Shown: positions 18,263 through 30,180 of the stretch, piece by piece
Layout of the letters: every line of letters begins with the position of its first letter
Position numbering within the stretch: position 1 is the stretch's first letter
Source: Hydrogenophaga sp.
GTDB lineage: Bacteria; Pseudomonadota; Gammaproteobacteria; Burkholderiales; Burkholderiaceae_C
Assembly (NCBI RefSeq): GCF_019635465.1
Contig: NZ_JAHBZK010000003.1
Location: 1-64,000 of the forward strand
DNA length: 64,000 nucleotides
Reading direction: 5' to 3'
The notes under the pieces: model-generated
Database searches by the model: none
What the model was told of the DNA's origin: nothing
The model's input: only the letters and a program-made list of their open reading frames with translations
Program-made: the position numbers and the translations under genes

Positions 18263-18397
18263 TCAGACAGCCAGGCGCTTGCGGCCTTTGGCGCGGCGGG
18301 CGTTGATCACCGCGCGGCCACCGCGCGTCTTCATGCGCACCAGGAAACCATGGGTGCGGGCGCGGCGGATCTTGGAGGGTTGATAAGTGCGTTTCAT
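18263..18397 (-). CDS. rpmH: 50S ribosomal protein L34
   Basis: 44 residues, the standard L34 length: [20 protein letters not shown], then [20 protein letters not shown] and RLAV. First gene of the rpmH-rnpA-yidD-yidC-mnmE unit running away from the origin. Confidence 0.97.
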   Translation of the reverse strand: MKRTYQPSKIRRARTHGFLVRMKTRGGRAVINARRAKGRKRLAV

Positions 18398-18429
18398 GTT
18401 GGACCAGTCCGAAATCGGGGAAACCCGCA

Positions 18430-18459
18430 ATTATCGCCAGAAACGTCCGGTGTGGGCAA
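18430..18459 (-). promoter_or_regulatory. Probable rpmH promoter
   Basis: On the minus strand, TTGCCC (18459-18454) and GATAAT (18435-18430) are separated by 18 bases, with the -10 about 33 bases upstream of the rpmH ATG. Good sigma-70 fit by eye. Confidence 0.55.
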
Positions 18460-18537
18460 GCGCTGAAGAGTGACAGGGGTGGCGGCACTGGGAAATGCCC
18501 CCCGCCATTGTGATGTGATGAACGGTGCCCGGTCAGC

Positions 18538-18567
18538 TTGTGGATAACTGGGCTGCGTGCCTACAAT
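18538..18567 (+). promoter_or_regulatory. Probable dnaA promoter overlapping a DnaA box
   Basis: TTGTGG (18538-18543) and TACAAT (18562-18567), 18-base spacing, lie 57 bases before the dnaA ATG. The -35 hexamer is inside the perfect DnaA box at 18539-18547, which would let DnaA repress its own transcription. Autoregulation is known for dnaA in E. coli; here it is inferred from the overlap. Confidence 0.55.
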
Positions 18568-18623
18568 GCGCGCCCGGGGTGCCACCCCTTGTCCACAACG
18601 ATAAATCGCTTTCCCCATTTCCG

Positions 18624-20051
18624 ATGTCCGAGGGCACCTCACCGTCCGTCGCTGGCAATGACGCCAAAAGTCAGCGCTCACTCTGGTCCGTTTGCATCGA
18701 GCGATTGGCCCAGGAAATTCCCGAACAGCAGTTCAACACCTGGATTCGTCCGCTGGGTGCGACGGAAGCCACCGATGGCTCCAAGGTCGTGCTGTCGGTG
18801 GGCAATCGCTTCAAGCTGGACTGGATCCGCGCTCAATATGCGCCGCGGATCAGCGCCTTGCTGGAGGCCGAACAAGGCCACCCTGTCACCCTGGAGTTAG
18901 CACTTGCTCCCCGTGAAGTTCCCGCGCGTACTGCGGTTATTTCCAGGCCTGTTGTTGACCTTGATAGCGAGGAACTGCCAGCCGCACCTGCGCTGTCCAG
19001 CATTGATACGCCCACCAACGCCGGCGCCCCGAAGTCGCGCCTGAACCCGGCGCTGACCTTCGGGACGCTGGTCGAAGGCTCAGCCAACCGCATGGCGCGC
19101 GCGGCCGCCATGCACGTGGCGGGCAGCCTGGGCCAGTTGTACAACCCGCTGTTCATCTACGGCGGCGTCGGCCTGGGCAAGACTCACCTGGTCCACGCCA
19201 TCGGCAATCACCTGCTCGCCGAGCGCCCGTCGGCCAAAGTTCTCTACATCCATGCCGAGCAGTTCGTCTCGGATGTGGTCAAGTCCTATCAACGCAAGAC
19301 TTTCGATGAGTTCAAGGCGCGATACCACTCGCTGGATCTGCTGTTGATCGACGACGTGCAGTTCTTTGCCAACAAGGACCGCACCCAGGAGGAGTTCTTC
19401 AACGCCTTCGAAGCGCTGCTGGCCCGCAAGAGCCACATCGTGCTCACCAGCGACACCTACCCCAAGGGCCTGACCGACATCACCGAGCGCCTGATTTCGC
19501 GCTTCGATTCGGGCCTGACCGTGGCGATCGAGCCGCCCGAGCTCGAAATGCGCGTGGCCATCCTGATCAACAAGGCGGCGGTGGAAGGCGCAGTGATGCC
19601 CGAAGAGGTGGCGTTCTTCGTGGCCAAGAACGTGCGCTCCAACGTGCGCGAGCTCGAAGGCGCGCTGCGCAAGATCCTGGCGTACAGCCGCTTCAACCAG
19701 AAGGACATTTCCATTCAGCTGGCACGCGAGGCCCTGAAGGACCTGCTGTCGATCCAGAACCGCCAGATCAGCGTCGAGAACATCCAGAAGACGGTGGCCG
19801 ATTTCTACAAGATCAAGGTCGCCGACATGTATTCGAAGAAGCGCCCTGCCAGCATCGCGCGGCCGCGTCAGATTGCCATGTTCCTGGCCAAGGAGCTCAC
19901 CCAGAAGAGCCTGCCCGAGATCGGCGAGCTGTTCGGCGGACGCGACCACACCACCGTGCTGCACGCCGTGCGCAAGATCTCCGGCGAACGGCAGCAAAAC
20001 ACCGAGCTGAACCAGCAGTTGCACGTGCTGGAGCAGACCCTCAAGGGCTGA
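18624..20051 (+). CDS. dnaA: Chromosomal replication initiator DnaA
   Basis: 475 residues. Domain I begins [26 protein letters not shown]; a variable linker spans about 90-145. The AAA+ domain III has Walker [14 protein letters not shown] (near 175-187), Walker [11 protein letters not shown] and [10 protein letters not shown]. Domain IV carries the box-recognition signature [15 protein letters not shown] near the C-terminus. Start MSEGTSPSV was chosen because upstream in-frame codons include the promoter and DnaA-box region. Confidence 0.98.
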   Translation: MSEGTSPSVAGNDAKSQRSLWSVCIERLAQEIPEQQFNTWIRPLGATEATDGSKVVLSVGNRFKLDWIRAQYAPRISALLEAEQGHPVTLELALAPREVPARTAVISRPVVDLDSEELPAAPALSSIDTPTNAGAPKSRLNPALTFGTLVEGSANRMARAAAMHVAGSLGQLYNPLFIYGGVGLGKTHLVHAIGNHLLAERPSAKVLYIHAEQFVSDVVKSYQRKTFDEFKARYHSLDLLLIDDVQFFANKDRTQEEFFNAFEALLARKSHIVLTSDTYPKGLTDITERLISRFDSGLTVAIEPPELEMRVAILINKAAVEGAVMPEEVAFFVAKNVRSNVRELEGALRKILAYSRFNQKDISIQLAREALKDLLSIQNRQISVENIQKTVADFYKIKVADMYSKKRPASIARPRQIAMFLAKELTQKSLPEIGELFGGRDHTTVLHAVRKISGERQQNTELNQQLHVLEQTLKG

Positions 20052-20160
20052 GCCCCGGCAATCTGCAGAAACCAGCGGAAAACACTGTTCAAAAAGGTGA
20101 AAATACGGCGGTTTAGCCGTCCAGGGTGCGCCAGGCACCTTCACAACGAAAGAGCCGCCG

Positions 20161-23926
<3,766 letters not shown>

Positions 23927-24045
23927 TGCCCCGGGGCGTCGCGCCATGCGCCAAGCCCCAGGCAGAAAGCGCCACCACAGTGGCCATGCGGTTGTGGAAG
24001 CGAAGCCGCAGTGGCGGTTCCTGGGCCGACAGGGCTTGAGCCCCG

Positions 24046-25023
24046 TCAATCTGCCTGGATGCCGGCATCCTTGATCACCTTGGCCCACTTCGCGGTCTCG
24101 GCGCGGGTGAAGGCTTCAAACTGTGTCGCCGTGCCGGCATCGACGATGGCACCGCGGGCCGCCAGTTGATCCTGCACCTCCTTGCGCGCCAAGGTCTTTT
24201 GCAACTCGGCGTTGAGTCGCTCGACGACCTCCGCCGGCATGCCCTTGGGGCCGACAAAGCCCCACCAAACGGTTGCATCAAGGTTGGGCCAGCCCAGCGA
24301 GGCCGTGGTGGGCAGGTCCGGCAGGCTGGCCACCGGCTTGGTGCCATAGGTGGCCAGCGCCCGCAACTTGCCGGCCTGAATGTGCGCCAGCACCTCCAGC
24401 GGATTGATGGACATGAAGGAGATGCGCTCACCCAGCAGATCCGTGATCGCGGGGCTGCCACCCTTGTAAGGCACGTGAACCGCCTTCATGCCGGTCTGCT
24501 GCAACAACAGCTCGCTGGCCAGGTGCCCCGAGCTGCCGTTGCCCGCGGAGCCATAGGTCAACGCGGTGGGGTTGCTCTTGCCATGCTCGATCAATTCCTT
24601 GAGCGTCTTGAACGGCGAGGCTGTCGGCACGACGACCACCAGCGGCGCGTAGCCGATCTTGCCGATGGCGGTGAAGTCGGTGGCGGGGTTGAAGGGCAGG
24701 CTGCGGAACAGCGCGCCATTGCTGGTCAGCGACGGTGAGGCCGTCAGCAGCGTATAGCCATCCGCCGCGGCCTTGGCCACCGCGCCCATGCCGATGTTGG
24801 TGGACGCGCCAGGCTTGTTGTCCACCACGAAGGACTGACCCAGGCCGGGGGCGAGTTCCTTGGTGAGGATGCGCGTGACGATGTCGACACCACCGCCCGG
24901 CGCATACGGCACCACGACCGTGATGGGTTTGGCGGGAAAGGCCTGGGCCTGAGCGGCCAGGGGGACCCCGAGACAGGCGGCTGCGGCCAGGAGAACGGTG
25001 GTTCTGCGGTTGAGGAATGACAT
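24046..25023 (-). CDS. Bug family (TctC-like) solute-binding protein 1
   Basis: Periplasmic binding protein of 325 residues with a Sec signal (FLNRRTTVLLAAAACLGVPL, cleavage after AQA). The mature N-terminus has the Bug hallmark FPAKPITVVVPYAPGGGVDIVTR, then VVDNKPGASTNIGMGAVAKA and LTYGSAGNGSSGHLASELL. Bug proteins bind small carboxylates. Last gene of the twelve-gene leftward unit and convergent with gyrB. No tctA or tctB permease genes are near it. Confidence 0.93.
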   Translation of the reverse strand: MSFLNRRTTVLLAAAACLGVPLAAQAQAFPAKPITVVVPYAPGGGVDIVTRILTKELAPGLGQSFVVDNKPGASTNIGMGAVAKAAADGYTLLTASPSLTSNGALFRSLPFNPATDFTAIGKIGYAPLVVVVPTASPFKTLKELIEHGKSNPTALTYGSAGNGSSGHLASELLLQQTGMKAVHVPYKGGSPAITDLLGERISFMSINPLEVLAHIQAGKLRALATYGTKPVASLPDLPTTASLGWPNLDATVWWGFVGPKGMPAEVVERLNAELQKTLARKEVQDQLAARGAIVDAGTATQFEAFTRAETAKWAKVIKDAGIQAD

Positions 25024-25049
25024 GGGATACCCAGTGGTTGAAAAGTCGT

Positions 25050-26513
25050 TCAATGGCTGATCGCGGAGGCAGCTGCATCAGCGGCCGCGGCGGCCTCGGC
25101 ACCGGCGCGCCGCCCGGAGACGAAGGCCCAGGCCAGGTGGTGGCCATGGCCCTTGAGCAGCAGGCCGCCCTGCCCGGTCGAGCCGGCGGCATAGAGCCCA
25201 GGGATCGGCGCCTCGCCGTCACCGATCACGCGGTGGTGGGCATCCACCAGTAGCCCACCTTCGCTGTGCACGAACACCGAGCGCACGGGTCCGAGTGCGA
25301 GGTAGGGGCCCGCGCCCAGTCCACGCGCCTGAGCGGATGCGCGCAGGGCCGATGGGTCCATGCCAAGCGATGCGGCCAAGGTGTCCAGCGTGGGCGCCTG
25401 GGTGCAGACATCGCGACGGTTGCGGCGGTAGTCGTCCACGTAGGCGTAGGCAATGCCGGGTGCCGTCGAGATGAAGTTCGGCCAGGCGGAAAAGCGTTGC
25501 GCAAGCGCGCGGTCGAGCAGGATGTAGCCTACCTTGTCGGGTTGGTCCGGCAGACGCCACGCAGGCCGGTCGCACTCGTCACCGAAGCGCTCACCGCGGC
25601 GATTGACCAAGGCGGCGCCGGCTTCAAAAAGAGCGGGCGACGGCGCCAGCGCGGTGGTGAGGAACTTCATCATCACCGGGCGCAGCAACCAGCCCGGCAC
25701 GTGGTCCATGGACCATTGCATCAACATGGCCAACCAGCGCCAGGGCGGCAGCCGGCGCACGATGTTTTCGGTGGCTGGTGCGATGAAACGGACCTCGGGC
25801 CCCAGCGCCAGATCGCCATTGACGATGCGCGCACCCAGGGCCTCGGCCATGCGCTGGCCGTCGCCTGTGGCGGTGGGGTTCACCCCTTCCACCTTGGACT
25901 CCTGCTCACCCATGAAACGGCGCTTGAGTTCGGGGCTGTTGGTGAAGTCACCCGCGGCCAGCACCACACCGCCCCGGGCCTGAAAACGGACCGACGCGCC
26001 ATTCACCTGCGCCTCCACCCCCGCCACGCGCTCTCCGTCCCGCCACAGCGATGTGACGCACGCGCCGGTGCGGATGTCGACCCCGGCGCGGCGTGCGCGG
26101 CGCTCCAGGTGGTAGATGAACGAACGCGAGTTGGGCAGCACGTTGTGCATGCGCGGCTGGCGGTGCGGTGGCTCGGGCATCGGGCCCATGAAGCGCACGC
26201 CCGAATCCAGCAACCACTGGAAGGTGTCGGGGATGTGGTCGCACAAGACCCGGCGCAGACCGGCGTTGTCGCGCGCGTCCAGATCACCCGCAAAGCCAGG
26301 CATGTCGACCCAGTGATCGGTGGTGTTGTCGGCAATGCCGCGACGTCGCTGGTGCGGCGTGCCGGTGGACGTGACCGAACCAATCGACCAGGCGGTCGAT
26401 CCGCCCAGGCGATCGTTTTTCTCCAGCAGCAGCACGCGGGCTCCGCGCTCGCGCGCTTCGATGGCAGCGGCCAGGGCCGCGCCACCCCCTCCCACCACGA
26501 TCACGTCATGCAT
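25050..26513 (-). CDS. FAD-dependent dehydrogenase (fumarate reductase/KstD-like flavoprotein)
   Basis: 487 residues with an FAD_binding_2 fold: dinucleotide motif DVIVVGGGGAALAAAIEA (3-20) and LLLEKNDRLGGSTAWS. A VVLAAGDFTNSPELKRRF motif sits near 195, and GLYAAGSTGQGGLLLKGHG sits near the C-terminus. The family includes succinate/fumarate flavoproteins, 3-ketosteroid delta-1-dehydrogenases and TcuA. There is no signal peptide, so it is likely cytoplasmic or membrane-associated through a partner. It lies between two Bug genes. It probably desaturates the pathway substrate; which one is unknown. Confidence 0.88.
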   Translation of the reverse strand: MHDVIVVGGGGAALAAAIEARERGARVLLLEKNDRLGGSTAWSIGSVTSTGTPHQRRRGIADNTTDHWVDMPGFAGDLDARDNAGLRRVLCDHIPDTFQWLLDSGVRFMGPMPEPPHRQPRMHNVLPNSRSFIYHLERRARRAGVDIRTGACVTSLWRDGERVAGVEAQVNGASVRFQARGGVVLAAGDFTNSPELKRRFMGEQESKVEGVNPTATGDGQRMAEALGARIVNGDLALGPEVRFIAPATENIVRRLPPWRWLAMLMQWSMDHVPGWLLRPVMMKFLTTALAPSPALFEAGAALVNRRGERFGDECDRPAWRLPDQPDKVGYILLDRALAQRFSAWPNFISTAPGIAYAYVDDYRRNRRDVCTQAPTLDTLAASLGMDPSALRASAQARGLGAGPYLALGPVRSVFVHSEGGLLVDAHHRVIGDGEAPIPGLYAAGSTGQGGLLLKGHGHHLAWAFVSGRRAGAEAAAAADAAASAISH

Positions 26514-26525
26514 GGAACACGGTCT

Positions 26526-27497
26526 TCATTCGATCTTGAGGTTGGCCGCCTCGATCACCGCGCTCCACTTGGCGGTCTCCACCTGGTTGCGCTTGGCCGC
26601 GTCGGCGGGCGAACCACCCAGCACCACCACGCCCAGGCTGTCCCAGCGTTTCACCAGCTCGGCGTCCTTCAGCACCGCGTTGATTTCGGTGTTGAGCTTG
26701 CTCATCACGGCCGGCGGCAATCCCCTGGGCGCGGAGATGGTGTACCAGGGCACCGACGAATAGCCGGCGACACCGGCCTCCGCCACCGTCGGCACATTGG
26801 GCAGGCTGGGGTTGCGCGCAGTGCTGGTCACGCCCAGCGCGCGCACCTTGCCGCCAGGCAGGTGCTGGTGGGCCGTGCCCAGGCTGTCGAAGAGGAAATC
26901 GATGCGCCCACCGAGCAGGTCCGTCATGGCCGGTGCGCCGCCCCGGTAGGGCACGTGCACGAAGTCGGTCTTGGTCATGTATCGGAACAGCTCGGCCGCC
27001 ATGTGCATGGCCGAACCGTTGCCGGCCGAGCCATAGCTCAGCTTGCCAGGCTGGCTCTTCATGAGCGCCAGCAGTTCGCTCACCGACTGGGCCGCAAGGT
27101 CCGAGCGAACCAACAGAACACTGGGGCTTTCGGCCACCAGGATCACTGGCTGTAGCTCGTTGACGGGGTCATAACGCAGGTTGGTGTAAAGCTTGGCGGC
27201 GCCGTTGTGCGCAATGGTCGCCAGCACCAGCGTGTAACCGTCCGCGGGCGCGCGCGCCACCTGCTCGGCCCCGGTATGGCCACCCGCGCCGGGCTTGTTC
27301 TCCACCACCACCGACTGGCCCAGGCGCGTGGTGAGCTTCTCGGCCACGCCACGGGCCAGCAGGTCGGCCGGACCGCCGGCCGAGTACGGCACCACCAGCC
27401 GGATCGGCTTGCTGGGGAATGCGTCCTGCGCGAGGGTGGCCAGCGATGCGCCGAGCACGGCGACACCAGCCAGCAAGCGGATGAAGGTCTTGATCAT
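26526..27497 (-). CDS. Bug family (TctC-like) solute-binding protein 2
   Basis: 323 residues: signal peptide (MIKTFIRLLAGVAVLGASLA, cleavage near TLAQD), then FPSKPIRLVVPYSAGGPADLLAR, VVENKPGAGGHTGAEQVARA and YGSAGNGSAMHMAAELFRY. A GGAGACAAACC ribosome site precedes the ATG. It differs clearly in sequence from its two Bug neighbours, so the three are likely to bind different ligands or enantiomers rather than being recent duplicates (inference). Confidence 0.93.
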   Translation of the reverse strand: MIKTFIRLLAGVAVLGASLATLAQDAFPSKPIRLVVPYSAGGPADLLARGVAEKLTTRLGQSVVVENKPGAGGHTGAEQVARAPADGYTLVLATIAHNGAAKLYTNLRYDPVNELQPVILVAESPSVLLVRSDLAAQSVSELLALMKSQPGKLSYGSAGNGSAMHMAAELFRYMTKTDFVHVPYRGGAPAMTDLLGGRIDFLFDSLGTAHQHLPGGKVRALGVTSTARNPSLPNVPTVAEAGVAGYSSVPWYTISAPRGLPPAVMSKLNTEINAVLKDAELVKRWDSLGVVVLGGSPADAAKRNQVETAKWSAVIEAANLKIE

Positions 27498-27534
27498 GGT
27501 TTGTCTCCGGTTGTTCTGTGTGCGTTGCGCGGGG

Positions 27535-28512
27535 TCAGTCGAGCTTGAGGTTGGCTGCCTGGATCACGCGCGTCCACTTTTCGGTTTCGCTCTTGAAGAA
27601 GGCGTTGGCCTCGGCCGGCGTGTTGGGTTTGTGGCCCATCCCCAGCGTGTTGAAACGCTCCACCACCTCTGGCGAGGCGAGCAGCTTCTCGACGTCACGG
27701 TTGAGGCGGGCCACCAACGGTGCGGGCATGCTGGCCGGTGCGGCCAGGGTGAACCACGAGGTGCCGCTGTAGCCCGGCACGCCCGATTCCGCCACGGTGG
27801 GCACATCGGGGAATCGGGGGTCGCGCTGCGGGCCCGTCACCGCCAGCGCGCGCAGCTTGCCGCTGCGCACATGCGGCGAGCCAGAGGACAGGTTGTCGAA
27901 CATCACATCCACCTGTCCCCCGATCAAATCAGTCAGTGCCGGGCCGCTGCCTTTGTAGGGCACGTGATTCATGCGCTGCCCGATGGCGAGCTGGAACAGC
28001 TCGGTGACCATGTGCACCGACGAACCCGGGCCAGCCGACGCGTAGTTGATCTTGCCCGGGTTGGCCTTGGCGTCGGCCAGAAAATCGGCAAAGGTCTTGT
28101 ACTTCGAGTTCTCGGGCACCAGCACGATGTTGGGTGCTTCGCCCAGGATCATGATGGGCTGCAACTCCTTCGCGGGTTCGTAGGTCAGCTTGGAATAGCT
28201 GGCATAGGCCGCATGGATGCCGATGGTGCCCACCATGAGCGTGTAGCCATCGCCGGGCGAACGCGCCACGATTTGCGCCCCCACGTGGCCACTGGCGCCG
28301 GGCTTGTTGTCCACGATCACGGTCTGGCCATACGCCGGTTGCAGGCGTTCGGCCACGATGCGCGCCAGGATGTCGACCGCGCCACCCGGCGCGAACGGCG
28401 CCACGATGCGGATCGGTTTGCTGGGGTAGTCCTGCGCGAACGCAGCACCGACCAGCAATGGGGACGCGATCAGGGCCGCGCCGAGGTGGCGCAGCAGGTT
28501 CCGTTTGTTCAT
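27535..28512 (-). CDS. Bug family (TctC-like) solute-binding protein 3
   Basis: 325 residues: signal LLRHLGAALIASPLLVGAAF cleaved near AFAQD, then YPSKPIRIVAPFAPGGAVDILAR, VVDNKPGASGHVGAQIVA and INYASAGPGSSVHMVTELFQ. The ATG overlaps the stop of the upstream binding-fold gene (ATGA). A longer in-frame extension exists but it would overlap that gene and lacks a leader; GGAGACACACGCC precedes the chosen ATG. Confidence 0.93.
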   Translation of the reverse strand: MNKRNLLRHLGAALIASPLLVGAAFAQDYPSKPIRIVAPFAPGGAVDILARIVAERLQPAYGQTVIVDNKPGASGHVGAQIVARSPGDGYTLMVGTIGIHAAYASYSKLTYEPAKELQPIMILGEAPNIVLVPENSKYKTFADFLADAKANPGKINYASAGPGSSVHMVTELFQLAIGQRMNHVPYKGSGPALTDLIGGQVDVMFDNLSSGSPHVRSGKLRALAVTGPQRDPRFPDVPTVAESGVPGYSGTSWFTLAAPASMPAPLVARLNRDVEKLLASPEVVERFNTLGMGHKPNTPAEANAFFKSETEKWTRVIQAANLKLD

Positions 28513-29411
28513 GGCGTGTGTCTCCGGAGTTCTTCGAGGGTGATGACCGGGCGCTGCTCGTAGGGCAGGTTCCAGGTCGCGTAGTTGCCGCGGTCGACGA
28601 TCTGCACCGGCAATTCGATGGACGCAGGGATGGCTTCGCCACGCAGGTGGCGCACTGCGCACTCCGCCGCCAGGTAGGCCATCTGCATGGCGTTGAAGTC
28701 GGCGGTGGCCAACATGCGGCCGGCCGCGATGGCTTCGACCGCCTGCGGGATCGCGTTGACGCCCACCACCGTGGCCATCTTGCCCGCCGCTTCGAGTGCA
28801 TCGAGCACGCCGATGGCCATGATGTCGTTGGCGACCAGGCAGGCGTCGGGTGCATCGTGGGTGTTCAACCAGGCCGCCGTGCGCTCGCGCGCCACATCGC
28901 GCGAGTAGTCGCCCGCCAGCTGGCCCACCCATTCGATACCGGGGCAGGCCTGCGTGGCGGCTTGAAAGCCGCGCAGGCGTTCCTGGCTGGTGTAGGACTG
29001 CTCGGGTCCGGTGATCACCAGCACGCGTGCGTGCCCGCCGTGATGCGCATAGAGGTACGTGGCGATGGATCGGGCCAGCGCAAAGTCGTCCGAGCTGACG
29101 TAGCCCACGCTGGGGGCAGCATCGATCGGGTTGACGAAGCCCACCATCGGAATGCCCGCGTCGGCGATGCGCCGGATCGCGGGGTCCACCTTGGTCGCGT
29201 GCACCGGCGACAGGACGAACACATCGGGCCGCGGGTTCAGGGCCAGCGCCTCATCGATCAGTGCGATCTGCTGGTCCGGGTCGTCTGGCGTTTGTGGCAC
29301 GAAGTGCAGCACCTCGGCAACTCCCAGCGCCGCAGCCGCCCGCTCCGCGCCCAGGCGCGCCGCGCCGTAGGCCGGGTTGGTGAGGTTCTTGGTGAAGACA
29401 GCGAGTCTCAT
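28509..29411 (-). CDS. Sugar-type periplasmic-binding-fold protein lacking a signal peptide
   Basis: 300 residues with a complete Peripla_BP_4 (ribose-binding-protein) fold: LAVFTKNLTNPAYGAARLGA at the very N-terminus, PDVFVLSPVHATKVDPAIR, ACLVANDIMAIGVLDALEA and ADFNAMQMAYLAAECAVRHL. Such proteins normally carry a leader, but here the fold starts at residue 2 and the upstream SDR gene ends 12 bases before the ATG, leaving no room for one. It has no HTH, so it is not a LacI repressor. It may be a cytoplasmic sensor or an exported protein that lost its leader. No sugar-type ABC permease or ATPase adjoins it. Confidence 0.85.
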   Translation of the reverse strand: MRLAVFTKNLTNPAYGAARLGAERAAAALGVAEVLHFVPQTPDDPDQQIALIDEALALNPRPDVFVLSPVHATKVDPAIRRIADAGIPMVGFVNPIDAAPSVGYVSSDDFALARSIATYLYAHHGGHARVLVITGPEQSYTSQERLRGFQAATQACPGIEWVGQLAGDYSRDVARERTAAWLNTHDAPDACLVANDIMAIGVLDALEAAGKMATVVGVNAIPQAVEAIAAGRMLATADFNAMQMAYLAAECAVRHLRGEAIPASIELPVQIVDRGNYATWNLPYEQRPVITLEELRRHTP

Positions 29412-29423
29412 GGCCACGCGCCG

Positions 29424-30146
29424 TCAGACCATGCCGCCGTTGGGTTGCACGATCTGCCCATGAACCCACGAAGCCGCGTCCGACGCGAGGAAAGCCACGA
29501 CGGCGGCCACCTCGTCTGGCTGGCCCACGCGGTTGAACGGGCTCATGCCGGCCGAGCGCGCGACGGCGGCCTCGTCCTTGCCGGCGCGGAACAGGTCGGT
29601 GTCCACCGGGCCGGGGGCCACGCCGTTGACGCGCACCTTGCGCGCAGCCAGCTCTTTCGACATCGATCGCAGCAGGCTTTCCACCGCGGCCTTGCTGGCC
29701 GTGTATGGCCCGCCACCTGGCACCGCCACCCGCACCATGGACGTGGTCAGGCCGATGATGTTGCCGCCGTCGGCCACGTGGCGCGCGGCAGCGCTCAGCA
29801 CGTGGAAGGCGCCCACCAGGTTCACCTCGACCAGCTTGCGAAAGTTCGCCGGATCGAACGTGGCCAGCGGGCCGGGTGGCACGTTGATGCCGGCGTTGGC
29901 CACCACGCAGTGCACGGCACCGCCGAAGTCGCGCTGAACGTCGGCAAACACCTGCTCCACCTGCGCGGCCTCGCGCACGTCCACCGAGTAGCCGCGCGTG
30001 CGCGCCTCGCCGATGTGCTCGGGCAGGTCGGGTGCGCTGCTCACATAGGTGTAGGCCACGTCGTAGCCGCCGACGGCGAGCGCTTTCACGCTCGCCGCGC
30101 CGATGCCGCGCGTACCGCCGAAGACGAGGGCTGTTTTTCTGCTCAT
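29424..30146 (-). CDS. Short-chain dehydrogenase/reductase (FabG-like)
   Basis: Classical SDR of 240 residues: ALVFGGTRGIGAASVKAL (5-22, glycine motif with GGTRGIG in place of TGASRGIG), VANAGINVPPGP, the catalytic Ser in TTSMVRV and YTASKAAVESLLRSMSKEL, and the FabG-type ending FLASDAASWVHGQIVQPNGGM. NAD(P)-dependent alcohol/ketone interconversion is expected. The ribosome site AAGGA lies upstream. Middle of the twelve-gene unit. Confidence 0.9.
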   Translation of the reverse strand: MSRKTALVFGGTRGIGAASVKALAVGGYDVAYTYVSSAPDLPEHIGEARTRGYSVDVREAAQVEQVFADVQRDFGGAVHCVVANAGINVPPGPLATFDPANFRKLVEVNLVGAFHVLSAAARHVADGGNIIGLTTSMVRVAVPGGGPYTASKAAVESLLRSMSKELAARKVRVNGVAPGPVDTDLFRAGKDEAAVARSAGMSPFNRVGQPDEVAAVVAFLASDAASWVHGQIVQPNGGMV

Positions 30147-30180
30147 GGGGAGATCCTTGGTTGAATCCGTGATGGCCCGA

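Larger units (their letters stand above)
18398..18623. other. rpmH-dnaA intergenic region, putative oriC
   Basis: 226 bases between the divergent rpmH and dnaA genes. It contains one perfect DnaA box (TTATCCACA, minus strand, 18539-18547) and one near-perfect box (TTGTCCACA, 18589-18597). The flanking genes diverge, as at many bacterial origins. An AT-rich unwinding element is not obvious: the AT-richest stretch is ACGATAAATCG near 18598. With so few boxes the full origin may extend further or lie nearby. Confidence 0.6.

Noticed and set aside
20052-20160. dnaA-dnaN gap as a second origin site
   Set aside because: Slightly AT-rich, but no DnaA box was found in it.
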